A DNA stretch of 8,756 nt from JBMNUL01 sp050946255 (GCA_050946255.1 JBMNUL010000111.1:1-8756), one strand, 5' to 3'; shown: positions 1-5,366, counted from the stretch's first letter. Translations and numbers: made by a program. The notes: a model not told the origin generated them from the sequence alone.

Positions 1-98
1 ACTAAGCGACCGCCGAGCTTCTGGGCGAAGAATTCCGGGCGAAAGAAGGTTCGTCTAGAGCATGGTCGCAAGCTATTGCAGACCGAAGGAGTTGTGAA
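1..98. other. Upstream edge sequence, no gene called
   Basis: One + strand frame is open from base 1 to a TAA at 109-111 and would overlap the start of the next gene, so this could be the last 36 codons of an upstream gene. The peptide (ending VVKWEE) is rich in Arg and Lys and I do not recognise it, so I do not call it. The frame of the following hydrolase is also open back to a TAA at 3-5, but it has no start codon in this stretch better than the ATG at 99. Confidence 0.3.
86..91 (+). promoter_or_regulatory. Ribosome binding site of the MBL-fold hydrolase
   Basis: AAGGAG sits 7 bases before the ATG at 99. It decides this start, because the reading frame remains open upstream to base 6. Confidence 0.7.
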
Positions 99-959
99 AT
101 GGGAAGAGTAATTGCTATAAAGACTGGATCCACACTGGTATCCCCCGCCGTACCTGACGGCATGAGCAGGCGAAGCCCGATTGCCTACACCATGCTCTTC
201 CAGCGCCGGAAGAACCGAATCAAGGTTCCCGTCAAGTGCTTCGTTCTCCAAGTAGCTGGGCATACAGTGCTCATAGATGCAGGTTGGAGCCCCCTGGACG
301 CCCGTCATGCGCGTAAGCACCTAGGTTTCGGGCTTTGGTACGCAAGCGAGCCTGTGCTGAAGCCATACCAGGCGGTCGTCCCACAGCTGCACTCGTTCGG
401 AATCAAGGTTGAGGACCTAGATGCCGTGATGATGACGCATCTGGACTGCGACCATGCGAGCGGCCTCGATGCATTCAGAGGATTCCACCCCGTATTGGTT
501 TCACAGGAGGAAGTGCAGTACGCAGAAGAGAACAAGGTCAAGAGCAAAGTCAGGTACAACGACAAATTATGGAGCGGAGTCGACTTCACCAGCATCAATT
601 TCGAGGAAGACGATGACGCGCCTTTCGGCCTGTCCTCAGACATTTTCTCCGACGGCTCGATTACTGCCTATCTCGTCCCAGGCCACTCGAAAGGCTCGGT
701 TGTCTACGTTGGAAGGGAAGACGGTAGATATTTCGCAATCGTGGGCGACACGGGATACAACCAGAAATCGTGGACGGAGTTGAGGATGCCCGGCGTTGTC
801 TACGACAAGGAAAACCTTCTGCATGGGCTTGAGTGGGTGCGCGGCATGCTAGAGGACAAGAACTGCGCGGGCGTCTTCTGCGCACATGACCCAGCCATCG
901 CCCAAGGCGAGTACGACATCGAAGGTAAGGCGAATGGCGCGCAAGGACCGATCCGTTAA
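99..959 (+). CDS. Metallo-beta-lactamase-fold hydrolase, AHL-lactonase-like
   Basis: This 286-residue protein has the order of metal-binding motifs of the glyoxalase II / N-acyl homoserine lactonase branch of the MBL superfamily. The first strand pair is VLIDAGWSP (57-65). The main motif is THLDCDHASG (113-122), giving H114, D116, D118 and H119. VPGHSKGS (193-200) gives H196, IVGDTG (214-219) gives D217, and the last ligand is probably H263 in CAHDPA. The canonical second histidine of HxHxDH is Asp here. No signal peptide is visible, so it is probably a cytoplasmic, metal-dependent hydrolase of an ester, lactone or thioester. The true substrate cannot be read from sequence. Length is normal for the family. 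It is monocistronic in this window, followed by a hairpin terminator region. Fold call is firm; quorum-quenching activity is only a possibility. Confidence 0.88.
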   Translation: MGRVIAIKTGSTLVSPAVPDGMSRRSPIAYTMLFQRRKNRIKVPVKCFVLQVAGHTVLIDAGWSPLDARHARKHLGFGLWYASEPVLKPYQAVVPQLHSFGIKVEDLDAVMMTHLDCDHASGLDAFRGFHPVLVSQEEVQYAEENKVKSKVRYNDKLWSGVDFTSINFEEDDDAPFGLSSDIFSDGSITAYLVPGHSKGSVVYVGREDGRYFAIVGDTGYNQKSWTELRMPGVVYDKENLLHGLEWVRGMLEDKNCAGVFCAHDPAIAQGEYDIEGKANGAQGPIR

Positions 960-1031
960 TTATCCGCAGCGAATAAAACACCTGACTTGTATAGAAACAG
1001 ACTAATCTCTTTCCTGGTAACTCCAGTAGAC

Positions 1032-1061
1032 AAAAAGAAAGCCGGGGAAAACGTCCCCGGC
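1032..1061 (-). terminator. Strong intrinsic terminator, minus-strand orientation
   Basis: A perfect 8-bp stem, GCCGGGGA (1041-1048) with TCCCCGGC (1054-1061), encloses a 5-base loop. Read on the minus strand the stem is followed by TTTCTTTTT (1040-1032), a good U-tract, so it should end transcription of the flavoprotein gene whose stop lies 100 bases away. On the + strand there is no U-tract after the stem (ACTTGG), so it would serve the hydrolase gene poorly. The rest of 960-1160 shows no gene. Confidence 0.75.
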
Positions 1062-1160
1062 ACTTGGTAGCCCCATTAAGGAACCTATTAAATTATTATG
1101 CCCTAAATCACATCTTGCAATTACGCTAGGTGCTATGTCGAGACAAAATCACCAAGCGTT

Positions 1161-1709
1161 CTATAGCGATTTCCCAAGACGATAGGCCTGATCTACCTCG
1201 GGCTTGCCATCGATGTCTCCAACCGCAAGATTGCCACCTGCGAGCACGTTGCCCAGGTTCTTCCACTGCAGATGCTCCATCAGGTGGTCGTACCAGACCA
1301 AAGAATCCTCAAACTCATTCCCCTCGGCGGCCATCAGCAAGACTCCAGCTTTGCCGTTTCCGCGAAGGCGCTGTCCATCGCCCTCCTCGAGAGCGAAAAG
1401 ACGATCGATCGCCGTCTTCAGCTGACCGCTGATATTCCAGTAGTAAAGTGGTGAAGCTAGAACGACCACGTCTGCGTCTCTTACTGCTGGATAGACATCC
1501 GCCATGCCGTCCTTTTGAACACAGGGGCATTCCCGTGAGCTGTGACCGCCGAAACAGCCCCTGCATCCTTTGATCTCCATGTCCTGGAGGAAGAATTCAG
1601 TCACCTCATTGCCGTTTTCCTCGGCACCTTTCGCAAACGCCTTCGTCAGCGCAGAGGCATTGCCCTTGCGACGTGGGCTGCCGTTCAGAATCACGATTTT
1701 CTTGCTCAT
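1161..1709 (-). CDS. Flavodoxin-fold NADPH-dependent FMN oxidoreductase (iron-sulfur flavoprotein-like)
   Basis: This 182-residue protein starts MSKKIVILNGSPRRKGN. The GSPRRKGN loop (10-17) is the FMN phosphate-binding loop of NADPH-dependent FMN reductases and iron-sulfur flavoproteins. SPLYYWNISGQLKTAIDR (86-103) is the second hallmark, where flavin stacks. Between them lies GCRGCFGG followed by CPC (C49, C52, C61, C63), the place where iron-sulfur flavoproteins carry a compact CX2CX2CX4-7C cluster motif. Here the spacing is CX2CX8CXC, so a normal [4Fe-4S] site is uncertain. The ATG at 1709 is chosen over the in-frame TTG at 1727 because AGGTGGAG lies directly before it and overlaps the extended N-terminus. 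Likely role: reduction of quinones, azo compounds or other electron acceptors. It lies 169 bases downstream of the NTF2-like gene on the same strand, near a divergent HxlR regulator, an arrangement common for redox-stress reductases. Confidence 0.85.
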   Translation of the reverse strand: MSKKIVILNGSPRRKGNASALTKAFAKGAEENGNEVTEFFLQDMEIKGCRGCFGGHSSRECPCVQKDGMADVYPAVRDADVVVLASPLYYWNISGQLKTAIDRLFALEEGDGQRLRGNGKAGVLLMAAEGNEFEDSLVWYDHLMEHLQWKNLGNVLAGGNLAVGDIDGKPEVDQAYRLGKSL

Positions 1710-1789
1710 GCGATCTCCACCTTTCAATCAATAGGCCAACGTCAGGAGAATTTAGCCAGGATATTTCCCGCCCTTTGCAAGGTCTGCGC

Positions 1790-1870
1790 CATTGTGTCAT
1801 GCGCGCCAGGACCATTCTTTGCTGGACGAGCATTCCAACCGAAACGTCAACATTGTGCCATGCGCGCCAG
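1790..1870. repeat. Pair of 20-bp imperfect direct repeats
   Basis: CATTGTGTCATGCGCGCCAG (1790-1809) and CATTGTGCCATGCGCGCCAG (1851-1870) differ at one base and start 61 bases apart, about six helical turns. Flanking bases are unrelated, so the similarity ends sharply at the repeat edges. Both lie in the 169-bp gap between the NTF2-like gene and the flavoprotein gene. They could be tandem operator sites for the flavoprotein promoter or the trace of a short duplication. I see no third copy in the window. Confidence 0.7.
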
Positions 1871-1878
1871 ATAATCAC

Positions 1879-2262
1879 CTACTTCTGAACAGTATCAGAA
1901 TTCTGGTTGTATGCCTTGGCCACGCATTTCCATTCACCATCCATCTTAAGCATCAGCAGCACATCGGTGAAATCTATGCGATTTCCCCATCCCTCTTCCA
2001 AGACGCGGACAACGGCCATGGACTCCTCCACCATCAGCACATCCACACGGGCTTTGAAGTTGTCACCTCCGGGAACAGTGTCCACATTGTGGTAGAACTG
2101 CTCGATCGATCCATGCTCGAGTTCCCCATCCAGATACCCGAACAGAACCGCCTCATCCGAGAACAGCTCTCTCGCATACTTGCTGTTGCCCTCTGCAACG
2201 CTCTTCACGAATTTCATCGCCGCTTCTTCTACTGCCTGATATTCCTTCAGTTCCGATCTCAT
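1879..2262 (-). CDS. NTF2-like / putative lumazine-binding family protein
   Basis: This 127-residue protein resembles the nuclear transport factor 2-like (SnoaL / Lumazine_bd_2) fold: an N-terminal helix with EEAAMKFVKSVAEGN, then LFSDEAVLFGYLDGELEHGS, and a strand-rich C-terminal half. The end DFTDVLLMLKMDGEWKCVAK (97-116) is the typical last hairpin of the family. Such proteins are cone-shaped small-ligand pockets, some enzymatic. No catalytic residues can be assigned. Start: the ATG at 2262 has AAGGAGG 5 bases upstream, so an N-terminal extension to 2313 is rejected. No signal peptide, probably cytoplasmic. It is first in the minus-strand transcription direction away from the HxlR gene, with the flavoprotein gene next, which suggests co-regulation in a detoxification or redox response. 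The family is confident; the ligand is unknown. Confidence 0.8.
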   Translation of the reverse strand: MRSELKEYQAVEEAAMKFVKSVAEGNSKYARELFSDEAVLFGYLDGELEHGSIEQFYHNVDTVPGGDNFKARVDVLMVEESMAVVRVLEEGWGNRIDFTDVLLMLKMDGEWKCVAKAYNQNSDTVQK

Positions 2263-2267
2263 GTTTT

Positions 2268-2274
2268 CCTCCTT
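2268..2274 (-). promoter_or_regulatory. Ribosome binding site of the NTF2-like gene
   Basis: Minus-strand AAGGAGG lies 5 bases before the ATG at 2262 and fixes the start at that codon. Confidence 0.75.
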
Positions 2275-2301
2275 GTGAATGCTCGTGTGATAGGAACATG
2301 A

Positions 2302-2330
2302 TTGACATCCCACTGCGCTTAAAATATATT
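2302..2330 (+). promoter_or_regulatory. Near-consensus sigma70 promoter for the HxlR gene
   Basis: TTGACA (2302-2307), a 17-base spacer, then TATATT (2325-2330): a perfect -35 and a 5/6 -10. Transcription would begin near 2337, leaving a leader of about 54 bases that contains the AGTAC/GTACT dyad. A repressor bound there would block the regulator's own gene. Confidence 0.75.
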
Positions 2331-2349
2331 TTCGCTAGAGTAACAACAA
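2321..2349 (-). promoter_or_regulatory. Candidate divergent promoter for the NTF2-like gene
   Basis: On the minus strand TTGTTG (2349-2344) is followed after 17 bases by TATTTT (2326-2321), or after 15 bases by TATATT (2328-2323). The -10 lies inside the self-complementary block AAAATATATTTT (2321-2332), which also supplies the -10 of the + strand promoter. The two promoters therefore overlap face to face and could exclude each other. The -35 match is only moderate. Confidence 0.45.
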
Positions 2350-2373
2350 GTACGCACATTCAGGTAATGTACT
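2349..2373. promoter_or_regulatory. AGTAC-N15-GTACT dyad, candidate HxlR operator
   Basis: AGTAC (2349-2353) and GTACT (2369-2373) form an inverted repeat with centres 20 bases apart, about two helical turns, which suits a dimeric winged-helix regulator. The left half touches the proposed minus-strand -35 and the right half lies just before the HxlR ribosome binding site. Arms are only 5 bp, so chance occurrence is possible. Confidence 0.4.
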
Positions 2374-2390
2374 AGCTTGGAGGAAAGTAT

Positions 2391-2723
2391 ATGAGCGAAC
2401 GGTGCATCTCCAGCGAGAGCCTGGCTGAGACCGGATTCAGCTATACGTTGTCGCTGATCAATGGCAAGTACAAGATGACGATTCTCTACACCCTGATGGA
2501 GTTCGGAGTGGTGCGCTTCAACGAGATGCAGCGCTACATAGGGGGCATTTCCTACAAGACGCTGAGCTCGACGCTCAAGGAGCTCCAACGCGACCGGCTT
2601 GTTCATCGGGAGGAATACCCGCAAGTGCCCCCGAAGGTCGAGTATTCGCTGACCGAGCGGGGGAAATCTCTGATGCCCATCCTCGACCAGATGTGCGAAT
2701 GGGGCGATGAGCACCGGCTGTGA
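2391..2723 (+). CDS. HxlR-family winged-helix transcriptional regulator with two cysteines
   Basis: This 110-residue protein is a complete single-domain HxlR (DUF24 / MarR-like) regulator. NGKYKMTILYTLMEFGVVRF (24-43) is the usual start of the domain, with Tyr where Trp is common. NEMQRYIGGISYKTLSSTLK (44-63) contains the recognition helix, and RLVHREEYPQVPPKVEYSLT (69-88) is the wing. It acts as a DNA-binding dimer in the cytoplasm. The ATG at 2391 has GGAGG at 2379-2383. The only cysteines are C5 and C102. Members such as YodB, CatR and HypR sense quinones, diamide or hypochlorite through an N-terminal cysteine, and YodB links C6 to a C-terminal cysteine of the partner subunit. It is divergent from the NTF2-like and flavoprotein genes and has a dyad in its own leader. 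I infer an autoregulated redox-sensing repressor; the sensing role is not proven. Confidence 0.9.
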   Translation: MSERCISSESLAETGFSYTLSLINGKYKMTILYTLMEFGVVRFNEMQRYIGGISYKTLSSTLKELQRDRLVHREEYPQVPPKVEYSLTERGKSLMPILDQMCEWGDEHRL

Positions 2724-2841
2724 TAATAGGTTGATGGCCTTTGGCAGAAGCGACTAGAGGAGTCTCCGGGTCATTCCCATTCCAATACCCAAGCCTCGCA
2801 GTTACTCTCGTATTCGGCAAAAAGAGATTCCTATTCTGCGC

Positions 2842-3960
2842 CTATCTACTGGCAGGTTGCTGCTGCGTTACACAGTGCAGCATGCCTCCATATTGATATA
2901 GGGCCGTCACGTCTATTGGAACAACCTCGCGATCTGGATACAGCTCCTGCAAGATCTCGATGGCCTTATCATCGTTGCTGTCCTGGTAAACGGGAAGCAG
3001 TACGACTTCATTTCCAATGTAGAAGTTCAGATAGGATCCCTTGTAATCCAGACCCTTGACGTTGTTCTTGGTCAAGGGAAACTCGACAATCTGATACTTT
3101 TCCCCATCTGCGTTTCGGGCTGACTGCAGGACCTTGTAATCTTCCTCTGAGATGTTCTCGTGTAAATTGAGGAAGTCGTCTTTCGAGACTGTCAAGAGAG
3201 TGTTCTTGTCATAAAACCTCGCGATGCCGTCAATATGGGCATCGGTGATGTCTTCACCCGTCACGCCATCGAGCCATATGAAATTCGAGGCACCCGTATA
3301 CTGCTGCAGGATTTTCTCCATTTCCTCCTGCGACATCCCCGGATTTCTGTTGGGACTGATCACCGAGCTTCTGCAGGCCATCAAAGTGCCTGCGCCATCC
3401 GATTCGATGGCGCCGCCTTCTATGACAACGTCCGATATTGTCTCGATCTTGATGTTCCTGTCTTTTGAAACACTAAGTGGAATGTCATCATCTTTTTGAT
3501 AGGGGGTCTTCTTGCCCCAACCATTGAAGGCGAAATTCAGAATCGTCAAATCGTTGTTTTCGTCAAAGGCGAAGATTGGACCGGTATCCCTGACCCACAC
3601 ATCGTCAGATTCGGCAATCGTGAAATCGATATTCGTCATATCGATCTGATGGTCTGCCAGTACTTCCTCGATGCGTTCCCTCTCCTCTTCGTTGTAGGCA
3701 ATGATATGAACTTTCTCGCCTGACACCAGAGCCTGTGTCATGCTAATCCATATCGGCTCGATTTCATTCCGATATTCCAGCCCATATGTGTACTGATGCG
3801 GCCAGATCAGCCATGTTCCCTCATGTTCTTCGCTTTCATGCGGAATTGAATATGTTTCCGCCACGTTGCTCCTTTCGGTGTCAGTTCCAAAATAGATTGA
3901 AAAGAAAACCCCTGCGAGCACCAGAATGCAAACCGAGAAAATTGCAATTGCCTTTTTCAT
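2842..3960 (-). CDS. Membrane-anchored agmatine deiminase / peptidylarginine deiminase family enzyme
   Basis: This 372-residue protein has an N-terminal KK followed by a hydrophobic stretch (about 4-24), a signal anchor or signal peptide without a proper lipobox. Residues about 40-370 are a full guanidino-group-modifying domain (PF04371, PAD_porph). Visible landmarks are HEGTWLIWPH (46-55), VWVRDTGPIF (121-130) with Asp125, EGG (181-183), TDAHIDGIARF (239-249) with His242 and Asp244, and the C-terminal GGMLHCVTQQQP (358-369) with the nucleophile Cys363. All catalytic positions are present. Expected reaction: hydrolysis of agmatine to N-carbamoylputrescine plus ammonia, or of a peptidyl or free arginine group, outside the membrane. 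The start at 3960 is supported by the GGGGAGAG purine run upstream and by the signal sequence beginning there. No carbamoyltransferase, carbamate kinase or antiporter gene is near, unlike agmatine-catabolic operons. The substrate is therefore open between agmatine and arginine residues. Confidence 0.88.
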   Translation of the reverse strand: MKKAIAIFSVCILVLAGVFFSIYFGTDTERSNVAETYSIPHESEEHEGTWLIWPHQYTYGLEYRNEIEPIWISMTQALVSGEKVHIIAYNEEERERIEEVLADHQIDMTNIDFTIAESDDVWVRDTGPIFAFDENNDLTILNFAFNGWGKKTPYQKDDDIPLSVSKDRNIKIETISDVVIEGGAIESDGAGTLMACRSSVISPNRNPGMSQEEMEKILQQYTGASNFIWLDGVTGEDITDAHIDGIARFYDKNTLLTVSKDDFLNLHENISEEDYKVLQSARNADGEKYQIVEFPLTKNNVKGLDYKGSYLNFYIGNEVVLLPVYQDSNDDKAIEILQELYPDREVVPIDVTALYQYGGMLHCVTQQQPASR

Positions 3961-4259
3961 TCACTCTCTCCCCACGGAAATAAATAGCCCCCTATGTTAT
4001 CCCCTACCACGTCGGGTTGCATTTCCCGTTGACTCAAAACAATATACAAACTGGTCTGTAATTTATACAGGTTTGCAAGTTGAAAAAACAAGGGGCCAGA
4101 ATTAGAGTCGGCAGAAGCCGGTCAGTTGGCCAGCCAATGAAGGGACAGTTACCCGGCGGAGATAAGAAACTAGACCTGATTATTGAATGAACATTGATGA
4201 GCTGAGACAAAGGCTCTAAGAAGAAGCATGCGAGTTCATGATTAAGAAAGCTGCACGAT
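3961..4259. other. Divergent intergenic region with a possible gene remnant
   Basis: About 300 bases between divergent genes. It contains a minus-strand -10-like TATATT (4046-4041), a plausible start site region for the deiminase gene, without a clear -35. It also holds an inverted repeat (4047-4075, listed separately). From ATG at 4187 one frame reads MNIDELRQRL, stop, EEACEFMIKKAARYGKRK, stop at 4274. It looks helical and protein-like but is interrupted, and may be a decayed gene remnant. No intact gene is seen. Confidence 0.4.
4047..4075. repeat. Nested inverted repeat CTGTA-N5-TACAG with outer CAAAC/GTTTG arms
   Basis: CTGTA (4056-4060) and TACAG (4066-4070) are an exact dyad. Outside it CAAAC (4047-4051) matches GTTTG (4071-4075), separated on the left only by TGGT. 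The full right arm TACAGGTTTG is thus complementary to the left arm apart from a 4-base insertion. Lying upstream of the deiminase gene and of the small + strand gene, it is a candidate operator. No U-tract follows, so it is not an obvious terminator. Confidence 0.5.
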
Positions 4260-4568
4260 ATGGCAAGAGGAAATAGCAGGATATCTGTTGACATCCGCAT
4301 CGATTTCGATGATTGTTCTGTGGTCCTGTTGAAACCCTCCGATGGGCCGCTCATGAAAAACAACGTCTTCTGCATCGACCCTTCTGGCCACGAACTCTGG
4401 AACATCAAAGATATCATCAAGTATCCTCAGCCCGATTATGAGGATGCCTACGTAGCGCTCAGCAAAGAATCGGATCACACCTTCTCGCTGATTTCCTTCG
4501 GCGGACTCTATTTTGTGATCAATATCGACACCTTGAAAATCGAAGAAAAACATGTCATGAGGTTTTGA
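4260..4568 (+). CDS. Small conserved-type hypothetical protein, immunity/accessory-like
   Basis: This 102-residue soluble protein is predicted to be mostly beta strand. The pattern KNNVFCIDPSGHELWNI (33-49), followed by FSLISFGGLYFVINIDTLKI (75-94), resembles a group of small proteins that alternate 'variable in a cell, value, stored path' strands and often occur beside polymorphic toxins as immunity or orphan genes. That resemblance is from memory of sequence style, not a family match, so no function is assigned. No signal peptide or membrane segment. The only in-frame ATG after the upstream stop (4239) is at 4260, and its ribosome binding site is poor (AAGAAAG, about 10 bases away), so expression may be weak. 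Downstream a TTG-start frame overlaps its TGA. The opposite-strand frame is rejected as a shadow. Confidence 0.6.
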   Translation: MARGNSRISVDIRIDFDDCSVVLLKPSDGPLMKNNVFCIDPSGHELWNIKDIIKYPQPDYEDAYVALSKESDHTFSLISFGGLYFVINIDTLKIEEKHVMRF

Positions 4569-4762
4569 TCTTCGTTGCGTCCGTGCGCTGCTTTTCCACT
4601 CCTAAGGATGACTATCTAAATTCTGAGAGATCACTTCAAAAGGTCGCCCGTTGCCTCGGCATCATTGGAATCCTCGAGGGTTTGAAGGCGGATGGCGACA
4701 CGACAATCCGCAGGCACCTCGGACCGAAATCGCTTGCAGCGTTCGATTCACTCGAATACTAA
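4565..4762 (+). CDS. Possible small gene or coding remnant
   Basis: A 65-codon frame begins with TTG whose last two bases overlap the TGA of the preceding gene, and ends at TAA 4760-4762. From about codon 25 on (VARCLGIIGILEGLKADGD) third positions are mostly G or C (about 27 of 39 by my count), in keeping with true coding DNA. The peptide reads as helices followed by IRRHLGPKSLAAFDSLEY. I do not recognise it. No good ribosome binding site exists, so it is either translated by coupling to the upstream gene or is the surviving 3' end of a broken gene. A strong hairpin follows 28 bases after the stop. Confidence 0.35.
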   Translation: MIFVASVRCFSTPKDDYLNSERSLQKVARCLGIIGILEGLKADGDTTIRRHLGPKSLAAFDSLEY

Positions 4763-4780
4763 GCCACGCCCATAACAGCA

Positions 4781-4826
4781 CTCTAGTTGGCTGCCGCACC
4801 CTGGTTCGCAGGTGCGGCAGCGAGAG
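4781..4826. other. Perfect 11-bp hairpin, terminator-like without U-tract
   Basis: GCTGCCGCACC (4790-4800) pairs perfectly with GGTGCGGCAGC (4811-4821) around a 10-base loop. Outer CTCT (4781-4784) can also pair with AGAG (4823-4826). No T-run follows on either strand. It lies between the 3' ends of + and - strand genes, so a bidirectional transcription barrier or RNA 3'-end stabiliser is the simplest reading. Confidence 0.6.
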
Positions 4827-4925
4827 TAAAGCGGAAACTTCCCGCATATCCCCATCACATGGCTCAACGGGAAAGAGAAGCTTGCTGACGACACCCCAGG
4901 ACTACTTCCATCGAACAGCCTTCTG

Positions 4926-5279
4926 CTACTGGCTTTCCAGAATGTAATCCCGCAATACCTTAGCGTGATTGATCTCTGGGTCTCGCGCCGCATAGAGCAA
5001 CGTGACGGCATCGCTCTTCTTCACCAAATCCAGCAGCTTTTCAACCTGTTCGTTCTGTGCCAGCTCGTCGCGATAACGTGCCGCAAAAGCGTCGAACCTC
5101 GCAGGGTCGTGCCCCCACCATTTCCTGAGCTCACTGGTGGGTGCGACGTCTTTCATCCACGCATTGAGGTGTGCACGTTCTTTGGAGATTCCACGTGGCC
5201 ACAACCGGTCGACCAAAATCCTCGTTCCGTCTTCCGGCTCTGGGTCATCGTAGATTCGCTTGATTCTCAATGTGCCCAT
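4926..5279 (-). CDS. DUF488 family protein (YeaO-like)
   Basis: This 117-residue protein matches the DUF488/YeaO family over its full length. GTRILVDRLWPRGISKERAH (18-37) is the family signature, then WMKDVAPTSELRKWWGHDP (41-59), FDAFAARYRDEL (62-73) and VTLLYAARDPEINHA (92-106). The usual length is about 115-125 residues, so it is complete. The biochemical role of this family is not established; it is a small cytoplasmic protein with conserved Arg, Asp and Trp residues. The start at 5279 is fixed by GAGGAGG 7 bases upstream. It is monocistronic, divergent from the membrane TPR-like gene and convergent with the small + strand genes. Confidence 0.92.
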   Translation of the reverse strand: MGTLRIKRIYDDPEPEDGTRILVDRLWPRGISKERAHLNAWMKDVAPTSELRKWWGHDPARFDAFAARYRDELAQNEQVEKLLDLVKKSDAVTLLYAARDPEINHAKVLRDYILESQ

Positions 5280-5286
5280 GGCCCAT

Positions 5287-5293
5287 CCTCCTC
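5287..5293 (-). promoter_or_regulatory. Ribosome binding site of the DUF488 gene
   Basis: Minus-strand GAGGAGG, 7 bases before the ATG at 5279; strong and start-deciding. Confidence 0.7.
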
Positions 5294-5336
5294 AACGTCC
5301 GAATGTCAGCCCTGATGATACCGCGACCCGAATAGA

Positions 5337-5366
5337 GCCAGGGAAGAATCCACGATTCTCTCTGGC
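5337..5366. other. Imperfect hairpin in the DUF488 / membrane-protein divergent gap
   Basis: GCCAGGGAAGAATC (5337-5350) can pair with GATTCTCTCTGGC (5354-5366) around a CAC loop, with one bulged A and G-T wobbles. No U-tract follows in either direction. Its place in a divergent promoter region suggests an operator or leader structure, not a terminator. No convincing -35/-10 pair is visible in 5280-5440. Confidence 0.35.

Noticed and set aside
305..981. Several frames overlapping the MBL-fold hydrolase on both strands
   Set aside because: The hydrolase has all metal-binding motifs in order; the overlapping peptides are Arg/Ser-rich shadows.
1710..1727. TTG-start N-terminal extension of the flavoprotein
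   Set aside because: It would translate the ribosome binding site AGGTGGAG as protein; the ATG at 1709 gives the normal family N-terminus.
2724..2841. Terminator between the convergent HxlR and deiminase genes
   Set aside because: GGAGTCTCC (2759-2767) is a short palindrome without loop or T-run; no stem long enough to call.
4242..4553. 103-codon minus-strand frame opposite the 102-residue gene
   Set aside because: No ribosome binding site, and the + strand product has the coherent alternating strand pattern. Treated as a shadow.
4790..4821. tRNA-like arm containing GGTTCG
   Set aside because: Only one hairpin is present; no acceptor stem, anticodon arm or CCA-adjacent structure can be built around it.
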